Part shown: one piece after another, positions 1-6,543 of the stretch | Layout of the letters: each line of letters opens with the position of its first letter | Position numbering within the stretch: position 1 is the stretch's first letter | Assembly (NCBI RefSeq): GCF_007176755.1 | Contig: NZ_BJTV01000012.1 | Span: 123,348 to 187,347, forward strand | Direction of reading: 5' to 3' | Source of the DNA: Streptomyces sp. 1-11 | GTDB taxonomy: Bacteria; Actinomycetota; Actinomycetes; Streptomycetales; Streptomycetaceae | DNA length: 64,000 bases | Notes under the pieces: model-generated | Databases searched by the model: none | Seen by the model: only the letters and a program-made list of their open reading frames with translations | What the model was told of the DNA's origin: nothing | Made by a program: the position numbers and the translations under genes

Positions 1-336
1 GAGGACCACCGCGCCGATCGCGCCGCGCACCAGGTCGTCCCACATGAACCAGAAGCGGTCCTGACCGGGCGTACCGAAGAGGTACAGGATCAGGTCCTGG
101 TCCAGGGTGATGCGGCCGAAGTCCATGGCCACCGTGGTGGTGGTCTTGTCACCGGTGTGGGTGAGGTCGTCGATGCCGGCCGAAGCGGACGTCATGACGG
201 CCTCTGTGCGCAGCGGGTTGATCTCCGAGACAGCGCCGACGAACGTGGTCTTGCCCACGCCGAAGCCGCCCGCCACCACGATCTTCGCGGAGGTGGTGGA
301 GCGGGAAGGACCGCCGCTAGAGCTTGCGAAGTCCAC
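1..336 (-). CDS. cvnD2: Conservon small GTPase CvnD (partial, 3' end cut by window edge)
   Basis: N-terminal 112 codons of a Ras-like GTPase of the conservon type. It starts at a GTG at 334-336 and overlaps the end of cvnC2 by 20 nt; the remainder lies beyond base 1. The P-loop GGFGVGKTT and the switch/G3-like stretch LFGTPGQDRFWFMWD are visible. CvnD proteins are thought to cycle between GTP and GDP at the membrane in a complex with CvnA, CvnB and CvnC, resembling eukaryotic G-protein signalling. The DNA is almost identical to the matching part of the second copy at 5301-5630, with five mismatches in the first 300 bases. The two copies differ mainly in a few residues just after the start. 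The number 2 is assigned from recalled S. coelicolor order, in which conservon 1 is the one nearer gltX. Confidence 0.93.
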   Translation of the reverse strand, partial: MDFASSSGGPSRSTTSAKIVVAGGFGVGKTTFVGAVSEINPLRTEAVMTSASAGIDDLTHTGDKTTTTVAMDFGRITLDQDLILYLFGTPGQDRFWFMWDDLVRGAIGAVVL

Positions 337-886
337 TGAGCACCCTTTCGAGCAGTGTCACGTCTGGCTGGCCACCGGCGTTCTCGTCGCCGCCGGGCTG
401 ATGGATGGCGACCAGGCCCGCCTCCGCCAAGTCGGCGACGAGAATCCTGGCGACGCCGAGGGGGATCGTGAGCAGGGCCGAGACCTCGGCCACCGACTTG
501 ATCTCCCGGCACAGGTTGCAGATCCGCTGATGCTCGGGCAACTGGCCCTGCATCTGGTGCGGAGCGGCGGTGGTGTGCACCAGTGCCTCGATGGCGAGCT
601 GGTAGCGCGGGCGCGTCCGGCCGCCGGTCATGGCGTACGGACGCACCAAGGGGTTGTTCGATGCGGACGCCGGCGCGGGCTCGGGGCGGCGCTGCGGCTG
701 CACCGGCTGGATCCGCGGGGCCGGCGGCTGGTCGTACGGCGAGGGCCCGGGGCCCTGCGGCGCGTACGGCTGGCGGTGGGCAGGGGTGGAGGGAAAGCCG
801 TACCGGTTCGCCGAACCGTCGTTCTGGCCCTGGGCAGGGCCGTACGACCAGTTACCCGAATGCGAACCGCCTGGGGGTGTTGCCAC
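317..886 (-). CDS. cvnC2: Conservon DUF742 protein CvnC
   Basis: 189-residue DUF742 protein, third member of the left conservon. The GTG start follows a strong purine-rich ribosome site (GGAGGAGGAGAAA). The first 80 or so residues are Pro/Gly/Gln-rich and probably disordered. The conserved DUF742 part begins at LVRPYAMTGGRTRPRYQLAIE and ends with LLERVLSGLRKL. In between is ICNLCREIKSVAEVSALL...GVARILVADL, which looks like a winged-helix fold. DUF742 proteins are taken to bridge the kinase-like and GTPase members of conservons. Its stop lies inside the start of cvnD2 (20-nt overlap), suggesting translational coupling. The paralogue at 5611-6009 lacks most of the proline-rich N-terminus. Confidence 0.92.
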   Translation of the reverse strand: MATPPGGSHSGNWSYGPAQGQNDGSANRYGFPSTPAHRQPYAPQGPGPSPYDQPPAPRIQPVQPQRRPEPAPASASNNPLVRPYAMTGGRTRPRYQLAIEALVHTTAAPHQMQGQLPEHQRICNLCREIKSVAEVSALLTIPLGVARILVADLAEAGLVAIHQPGGDENAGGQPDVTLLERVLSGLRKL

Positions 887-980
887 TTTCTCCTCCTCCG
901 ACTGTGCCGGGCACCCATCCGTGTGGAGCCGCGTCCCGAAACCTTACGGCCCCGGGACGCGGATACGCACCGTTCGTCTG

Positions 981-1403
981 TTAGTTGAGAAGGCTTCCCT
1001 GGAGCTCCGCGCGGAGATCCGGGGTGAGAACCGTGCCCGCGCGGTCCACCAGAAGTGCCATCTCGTACCCGATGAGGCCGATGTCCGCTTCCGGGTGGGC
1101 CAGGACGGCCAGCGAGGAACCGTCGGAAATGGACATGATGAAGAGGAATCCCCGCTCCATCTCCACAACCGTCTGGTTCACACTGCCGCCCTCGAAGATG
1201 CGGGAGGCGCCTGCCGTCAGGGACGTCAGACCGGAGGCGACGGCAGCGAGCTGGTCCGCGCGGTCGCGGGGGAACCCTTCGGACATCGCGAGAAGGAGTC
1301 CGTCGGCGGAGACCACCACCGTGTGGGACACCCCCGGGGTGTTGTCCACGAAGTTGGTGATCAACCAGTTCAGGTTCTGTGCCGCCTGGCTCATCGGGCT
1401 CAC
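981..1403 (-). CDS. cvnB2: Conservon roadblock/LC7 protein CvnB
   Basis: 140-residue roadblock/LC7-domain protein (MglB-like), second gene of the left conservon. Roadblock proteins dimerise and act as regulators or GTPase-activating partners of small GTPases, here presumably CvnD. The core reads NLNWLITNFVDNTPGV, VVVSADGLLLAMSEG and ADQLAAVASGLTSL. I chose the GTG at 1401-1403 because an AGGAG motif lies 7 nt upstream; an in-frame ATG three codons later would sit about 16 nt from it. The stop codon of cvnA2 ends 1 nt before this start. The C-terminus differs from the paralogue at 6121 (SLLN against SLLH), but the two proteins are otherwise nearly the same. Confidence 0.92.
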   Translation of the reverse strand: MSPMSQAAQNLNWLITNFVDNTPGVSHTVVVSADGLLLAMSEGFPRDRADQLAAVASGLTSLTAGASRIFEGGSVNQTVVEMERGFLFIMSISDGSSLAVLAHPEADIGLIGYEMALLVDRAGTVLTPDLRAELQGSLLN

Positions 1404-1404
1404 A

Positions 1405-4400
1405 CTAACGCTCCTGGTTGTAGGTGCTGTCAGGACCACCGTGCTGATTGTTGGTGGCCTGGCCGTTCGTTTCACTGCCTGCGCTGCGTCCGCGTTCGAC
1501 GCCCCGGCGCAGGTTGCTCAGTCGGCCCCGGACGTCCTCCGGGGCGCGGGAGACCTGTGGGCCTCCCTGAGGGGTGCTCTCGGCGGTGCCCTCGACCAGG
1601 TTGGCCTTGGGTACCCGCCGGGGCAGACCGGAAGCGGTCACTCCGCCGGCCTTGGGCTTGCGGAGCGCCGAAGCCTGCTGCCAGCGCTCGTCGTTGGCCG
1701 AACGCCAGCCGCTGTCGCCGTTGCTCCCGGGGGTGTTCCCCGCGGGGGCCGGCGCCTCCGGCTGAGTGTGTCCGGCGCCGTTCGAGCCGCTGGGACCGCT
1801 CGCGGACCCGCGGCGGGGCAGACCGGCGTCGGTCATCTGGTGGGCAGCGGGAGAATCCGCTCCCGGACGGTCGAAGCCTACGCCGTCGCGCTCGCTCGCG
1901 TCAGCGGCCTGCGGTTCCGTTTCCGGAGCGTAATGGGCCGGGTAGCCGTTCTGGTAGCTGTCCTGCTGCGGCCAGTCGTCCTGGTAGGACTGCCGCTCGT
2001 AGGAGCCGAAGGCGTCGGCGGCGGAGCCGTGCGCGGGCGTCCGCTCCTCCTGGGCCGCCTCCGGATACGCGGGCTCGGGGTAGCCGCCGCCGTTCGCGGC
2101 GAAGCCGTCGTCGTGCGGCATGCCGCCGTTGGGCGCGTAGTACTGGCCGTCGTACGACTGCTCGTACCCGGTGCCGCGGTGCTCCTCGTACCCCTGGCCC
2201 TGGTCGCCGTACGCCTGCTGTCCGTCGAACGCGGCGGGCTGGGCGGGCTGCTCGCCGAACCCGGCGGCGCCGTCGTACCCGGCCTGCCGGGCGTCGAACT
2301 CGTCCGCGTACTGCCGGCCGTCCGGCTCCCGCTGCGGCTCGCCGTGCGACTGGGCCTCCAGCGCGGCGCGGCGCTCCTCACGCATCAGGGAGCGGCCGAC
2401 GGGGTCCAGGTCCCGGAGGTCGTCGGGGACCTCCGAGTAGCGGCTGTCGTCGAAGCCGAGTTCGGCGGCGGTGCGCATCGGCGGCTGCTGCACCTGGGCG
2501 AAGTCCTCACCGCGGAACTGCTGCTCCGGGATGATCTGGGAGACCGTGAACTCCTCGCGGTCCAGCGGGGCTTCGCCGCCACCGCCGTGCGTGATCGCGT
2601 CCGGCAGCATGACCAGCGAGGTGGTGCCGGCCTGCTCGCCCGAGGGGCGGAGCTGGACCCGGATGCCGTGCCGGTCGGACAGCCGGCCGACCACGAACAG
2701 ACCCATGCGCTGCGAGATCGCGGCGTCCACGGTCGGCGGGTTGGCCAGCTTGTGGTTGATGTCCGCGAAGTCCTCGGCGGTCAGGCCGATGCCCTTGTCG
2801 TGGATCTCGACCATGACGCGGCCGTCGGGCAGCCGGGTCGCGGTGACGCGCACCTTGGTCTGCGGCGAGGAGAACGTGGTGGCGTTCTCCAGCAGCTCGG
2901 CCAGCAGGTGCACGAGGTCGGTGACCGCGCGGCCGTGGATCTCGGCCTCCGGGACGCCGGACAGCTCGATGCGCTCGTACTGCTCCACCTCGGAGGAGGC
3001 GGCGCGCAGCACGTCGACCAGCGGGACCGGCTGGTCCCAGCGGCGGCCGGGCTCCTCGCCGGCGAGGACCAGGAGGTTCTCGCCGTTGCGGCGCATACGG
3101 GTGGCCAGGTGGTCCAGCTTGAAGAGGTTCTCGAGCTGGTCCGGGTCCGCCTCGTTGTTCTCCAGGTCGGTGATCAGGGTCAGCTGGCCCTCGATCAGCG
3201 ACTGGTTTCGGCGGGAGAGGTTGGTGAAGATCGCGTTGATGTTGCCCCGCAGCAGCGCCTGCTCGGAGGCGAGCCGGACCGCCTCGCGGTGGACCTGGTC
3301 GAAGGCGCGGGCGACCTCGCCGATCTCGTCCTTGGTGTGGATCGGGATCGGGGCGACCCGGGTGTCGACCCGGCCCGGGTCGGTGCGGGAGAGCTGGTCG
3401 ACCAGCATCGGCAGGCGCTGCTCGGCGATGCCGAACGCGGCGTTGCGCAGCTGGCGCATCGAGCGGCTCATCTGCCGGGCCACGGCGCCGGCCAGGATGA
3501 AGGCGAGGAGCAGGGCCACGACGACCACGGCGCCGGTGGTGATGGCCGAGGTCTGGGCGTCACCGGCGATGCCGGAGGCCTCGTTCACGGCCTTGTCGGC
3601 GAGGTCCGACTCGATCTGCCGGTAGGCCTTGTACTTGAGGGTGTTGACCGCCCACCAGTTCGGGGCCGTCACACCGCCCGCGGCCATCTCCTGGCGGGTG
3701 AGCGGGGAGGTGTCCTTCATCGTCGCCAGCGCCGAGACCATCGCGTTCGGCTTGGACGGCGGCGCGACGTACTTCGGGTCCTTCTGCTTCTCCTGCGCGA
3801 CCAGCGCGGCGCCGTCCGTCTTGATCTTCGCCATCGCGTCGGTCAGCTTCTGCGCGTCCTGGTCGGTGCCACCGCCGAGGTACTCCTCGAGGGCGATGCG
3901 CTCCAGGTAGGCGTAGGAGGACAGGGACACCCGCTGAGTGGCCAGGTTGGGGTCGTCCGGACCGGGCTTGACCAGCAGGTGCATGCCGATCGACCGCTCC
4001 AGCGACAGCGCCGCCTTGGTCAGCGAGATGGCGTAGACGGTACGGCCGTAGGAGGTGATGTTGCCGGTGCCCAGACCGAGCTCGTTGGCGAACTCCATCA
4101 GCGGGTGGGCCACTTCGACGTAGCCCTCCTCGGTCTTCACACCGGTGGTCTTCTTGGTGTACGCGACCTGGCGCAGGGTCTGCAGCTTGGGCTCGGCCTG
4201 CTTGAACTGCTCGAGCCGGCGCTTGAGACCGGGCTTGTCCGGCACGTTCAGCGCGACCTGGTGGAAGGTGGCGGCGGCCTGGTCCGTCTGCTTGCGGGCC
4301 GCGGTGACGACGTCCTTCTGGTCACCCAGCAGCAGCGGGGCGGCGGTGACGTCGCGCTCGTTCTCCAGCGCGTCGGCGTAGCCGAGGGCGGCGCGGACCA

Positions 4401-4677
4401 GGCGGGCGGTGTTCTCCGCGTCCCGGGCCTCGTTCCAGGTGTCGATCGAGCTCTTCACCTGGAAGCCGCCCATGACGAGACCGACCATCACGGGTATGAG
4501 CAGAATCGCGTTCAGCCGGGTGGGCACCCGCCAGTTACGCGGTGAGAAACGGCCGCCACCGGCCGGGGGAGCGGCCGAGGGCTCGGCACCCGGCACAGGG
4601 GCGGGCGCCGCAGCGCGCGGCGGCGGGGTGAAGTTGCCCCGCGCCGACGGCTCGGGACCGTTCTTGCTTCGCCTCAC
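1405..4677 (-). CDS. cvnA2: Conservon sensor-kinase-like protein CvnA
   Basis: Membrane protein of about 1,090 residues heading the left conservon. A transmembrane helix lies near residue 60 (ILLIPVMVGLVMGG), followed by a nitrate-sensor-like extracytoplasmic region. A second helix lies near 386 (VVVVALLLAFILAG), then a HAMP-like linker. The HATPase_c domain has an N box ELLENA near 592, a G1 box DKGIG near 627 and a G2 box GLFVVGRL near 659. LDHLATRMRRNGENLLVL near 522 is the H-box-like helix. The last 400 residues are Gln/Gly/Tyr/Pro-rich and probably disordered. I prefer the GTG at 4675-4677 (MRRSKNG) because it shares an AGAGGTTG element 11 nt upstream with cvnA1. A longer form could start at 4752. 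Confidence 0.9.
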   Translation of the reverse strand: MRRSKNGPEPSARGNFTPPPRAAAPAPVPGAEPSAAPPAGGGRFSPRNWRVPTRLNAILLIPVMVGLVMGGFQVKSSIDTWNEARDAENTARLVRAALGYADALENERDVTAAPLLLGDQKDVVTAARKQTDQAAATFHQVALNVPDKPGLKRRLEQFKQAEPKLQTLRQVAYTKKTTGVKTEEGYVEVAHPLMEFANELGLGTGNITSYGRTVYAISLTKAALSLERSIGMHLLVKPGPDDPNLATQRVSLSSYAYLERIALEEYLGGGTDQDAQKLTDAMAKIKTDGAALVAQEKQKDPKYVAPPSKPNAMVSALATMKDTSPLTRQEMAAGGVTAPNWWAVNTLKYKAYRQIESDLADKAVNEASGIAGDAQTSAITTGAVVVVALLLAFILAGAVARQMSRSMRQLRNAAFGIAEQRLPMLVDQLSRTDPGRVDTRVAPIPIHTKDEIGEVARAFDQVHREAVRLASEQALLRGNINAIFTNLSRRNQSLIEGQLTLITDLENNEADPDQLENLFKLDHLATRMRRNGENLLVLAGEEPGRRWDQPVPLVDVLRAASSEVEQYERIELSGVPEAEIHGRAVTDLVHLLAELLENATTFSSPQTKVRVTATRLPDGRVMVEIHDKGIGLTAEDFADINHKLANPPTVDAAISQRMGLFVVGRLSDRHGIRVQLRPSGEQAGTTSLVMLPDAITHGGGGEAPLDREEFTVSQIIPEQQFRGEDFAQVQQPPMRTAAELGFDDSRYSEVPDDLRDLDPVGRSLMREERRAALEAQSHGEPQREPDGRQYADEFDARQAGYDGAAGFGEQPAQPAAFDGQQAYGDQGQGYEEHRGTGYEQSYDGQYYAPNGGMPHDDGFAANGGGYPEPAYPEAAQEERTPAHGSAADAFGSYERQSYQDDWPQQDSYQNGYPAHYAPETEPQAADASERDGVGFDRPGADSPAAHQMTDAGLPRRGSASGPSGSNGAGHTQPEAPAPAGNTPGSNGDSGWRSANDERWQQASALRKPKAGGVTASGLPRRVPKANLVEGTAESTPQGGPQVSRAPEDVRGRLSNLRRGVERGRSAGSETNGQATNNQHGGPDSTYNQER

Positions 4678-4820
4678 TCGACCAACAACCTCTCGGCGGT
4701 CGGCACCTTCGTCGTGCCGCAGTCTCTCAGAGCCCGGTTCGTCATCGACCACTCAGTACGTCATTGACTAATAGGCAGTTCAGGCATTCCAGCACGGCGG
4801 CATCCGCTCGTCCAAACACT

Positions 4821-4837
4821 CGGAACCTGAGGTTCCG
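4821..4837. promoter_or_regulatory. Perfect palindrome upstream of cvnA2
   Basis: CGGAACC-TGA-GGTTCCG, a 7-bp inverted repeat with a 3-nt centre, about 145 bases upstream of the cvnA2 start. It is a candidate operator; no regulator is assigned. Confidence 0.4.
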
Positions 4838-4876
4838 TGTGATGTAAGCCCCAGATAAAACGGGCATACAGAGCGA

Positions 4877-4896
4877 GCCCCGTCAAAAGACGGGGC
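4877..4896 (-). terminator. Probable terminator of conservon 1
   Basis: GCCCCGTC-AAAA-GACGGGGC, a perfect 8-bp stem with a 4-nt loop, downstream of cvnD1 on the minus strand. There is no long U tract, as is common in Streptomyces. Confidence 0.55.
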
Positions 4897-5054
4897 GGCC
4901 GTGCGCACAGCGGCACCGCGCGACCGCGTCGCGTGGTGAAGAACGGTGATTCCTCTGCCGAACCGTTATGAACACCGGAGCCGACCGTGTCAAAGGCCAC
5001 AGCCGGCTCCGCTTGCACTACGGCAACTGCCGTACGGCTCGTCTCACTTGAGTG

Positions 5055-5630
5055 TCACCGCAGGCGGGCCATGAGCGCGTGCTCGACGAGCGTGATCAGC
5101 GCGCTCTTGGCGTCCGCGCGGTGGCGGGCGTCCGTCGTGATGATCGGCGCGTCCGGGCCGATCTGCAGCGCCTCCCGCACCTCGTCGGGGGTGTAGGGCT
5201 GCTGACCGTCGAATCCGTTGAGGGCGATGACGAAGGGCAGGCCGCTGTTCTCGAAGTAGTCGACGGCCGGGAAGCAGTCGGCGAGGCGGCGGGTGTCCAC
5301 CAGGACCACCGCGCCGATCGCGCCGCGCACCAGGTCGTCCCACATGAACCAGAAGCGGTCCTGACCGGGCGTACCGAAGAGGTACAGGATCAGGTCCTGG
5401 TCCAGGGTGATGCGGCCGAAGTCCATGGCCACCGTGGTGGTGGTCTTGTCACCGGTGTGCGTGAGGTCGTCGATGCCGGCCGAAGCGGACGTCATGACGG
5501 CCTCTGTGCGCAGCGGGTTGATCTCCGAGACGGCGCCCACGAACGTGGTCTTGCCCACGCCGAAGCCGCCCGCCACCACGATCTTCGCGGAGGTGGTGGC
5601 CCGGCCCGCGTCAGAGCTTGCGAAGTCCAC
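5055..5630 (-). CDS. cvnD1: Conservon small GTPase CvnD
   Basis: 191-residue Ras-like GTPase ending the right-hand conservon. The P-loop GGFGVGKTT is near residue 20, a switch-I-like TTTTVAMDFGRI near 63, the G3-like LFGTPGQDRFWFMWD near 84, and VIALNGFD near 133 in the NKxD position. The G4 motif is atypical, as in other MglA/CvnD GTPases. The GTG start overlaps cvnC1 by 20 nt, exactly as in the paralogous set. A terminator-like hairpin follows at 4877-4896. It is nearly identical in DNA to the partial cvnD2 at the left edge, which suggests recent gene conversion or a recent tandem duplication under strong constraint. Confidence 0.94.
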   Translation of the reverse strand: MDFASSDAGRATTSAKIVVAGGFGVGKTTFVGAVSEINPLRTEAVMTSASAGIDDLTHTGDKTTTTVAMDFGRITLDQDLILYLFGTPGQDRFWFMWDDLVRGAIGAVVLVDTRRLADCFPAVDYFENSGLPFVIALNGFDGQQPYTPDEVREALQIGPDAPIITTDARHRADAKSALITLVEHALMARLR

Positions 5631-6009
5631 TGAGCACCCTTTCGAGCAGCGTCACGTCCGGAGCGCCGCCGTTGTTCTCGTCGCCACCCGGCTGGTGGAT
5701 GGCGACCATGCCGGCCTCTGCGAGGTCGGCCACCAGGATCCGGGCCACGCCGAGCGGCATGGCCAGCAGCGCCGACACCTCCGCGACCGACTTGACCTCA
5801 CGGCAGAGGTGGCAGATGCGCTGGTGCTCCGGGAGCAGTCCCATGAGCGCTGCCGGGTCGGCCGTGGTGCTGATCAGCGCCTCGATGGCGAGCTGATAGC
5901 GCGGCCGGGTCCGGCCGCCGGTCATCGCGTACGGACGTACCAGCGGCTGGTCGCCCTCGTCCCCGTACGGCTCCGCGTACGGATCATGAGAGGCGGTGGG
6001 CGGGGTCAT
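5611..6009 (-). CDS. cvnC1: Conservon DUF742 protein CvnC
   Basis: 132-residue DUF742 protein. I chose the ATG at 6007-6009 (MTPPTASHDPYAEP) because GGAGG lies 4 nt upstream; an in-frame start 12 codons further upstream has no such site. The conserved part runs LVRPYAMTGGRTRPRYQLAIEAL, ICHLCREVKSVAEVSALL, GVARILVADLAEAG and LLERVLSGLRKL. Compared with cvnC2 it lacks about 55 residues of Pro/Gly-rich N-terminal sequence. It is the middle partner of the conservon between roadblock protein and GTPase; 111 nt separate it from cvnB1, and it overlaps cvnD1 by 20 nt. Confidence 0.92.
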   Translation of the reverse strand: MTPPTASHDPYAEPYGDEGDQPLVRPYAMTGGRTRPRYQLAIEALISTTADPAALMGLLPEHQRICHLCREVKSVAEVSALLAMPLGVARILVADLAEAGMVAIHQPGGDENNGGAPDVTLLERVLSGLRKL

Positions 6010-6120
6010 GAATCCTCCGGGCGGGACAGCAAGTCGGTCAGTCAAGCCGTCGGGAGAGGCCGGTGGGGGGATTGTGGCGGCCGGACGGTGTTTTTGTGAG
6101 GTGGGTGGTGCCGGGGCCGG

Positions 6121-6543
6121 TCAGTGAAGCAGACTGCCTTGGAGTTCGGCGCGCAGGTCCGGGGTGAGTACCGCCCCTGCGCGGTCGACCAGCAGTGCCA
6201 TCTCGTAGCCGACCAGGCCGATGTCGCACTCGGGGTGGGCCAGGACCGCGAGGGAAGACCCGTCCGAGACCGACATCAGGAAGAGGAACCCGCGCTCCAT
6301 CTCCACGACCGTCTGCGCCACGTTGCCGCCCTCGAAGATCCGGGACGCCCCGGCCGTCAGGGAGGTCAGGCCGGACGCGACGGCCGCGAGCTGGTCCGCG
6401 CGGTCACGCGGGAAGCCTTCGGACATGGCCAGCAGAAGGCCGTCGGCGGAGACCACCACCGTGTGCGACACCCCGGGGGTGTTGTCCACGAAGTTGGTGA
6501 TCAACCAGTTCAGGTTCTGTGCCGCCTGGCTCATCGGACTCAA
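6121..6543 (-). CDS. cvnB1: Conservon roadblock/LC7 protein CvnB
   Basis: 140-residue roadblock/LC7 protein, regulator-type partner of the CvnD GTPase. With a TTG start at 6541-6543 it begins directly after the cvnA1 stop codon, and AGGAG lies 6 nt upstream. The alternative ATG at 6532-6534 would give 137 residues but sits poorly relative to that ribosome site. It is nearly identical to the cvnB2 product except at scattered positions, such as NVAQ against SVNQ, PECD against PEAD, and the last residue. Confidence 0.92.
   Translation of the reverse strand: MSPMSQAAQNLNWLITNFVDNTPGVSHTVVVSADGLLLAMSEGFPRDRADQLAAVASGLTSLTAGASRIFEGGNVAQTVVEMERGFLFLMSVSDGSSLAVLAHPECDIGLVGYEMALLVDRAGAVLTPDLRAELQGSLLH

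Larger units (their letters stand above)
4678..5054. other. Intergenic region between the two conservons
   Basis: 377 bases separate cvnD1 from cvnA2. They hold a hairpin at 4877-4896 that would end the upstream conservon transcript and a perfect palindrome at 4821-4837 (7-bp arms CGGAACC/GGTTCCG, 3-nt loop) upstream of cvnA2. The base composition is less GC-rich than the flanking genes. I see no convincing small gene here. The promoter of cvnA2 must lie here if the two conservons are transcribed separately, but no clear -35/-10 pair stood out. Confidence 0.6.
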
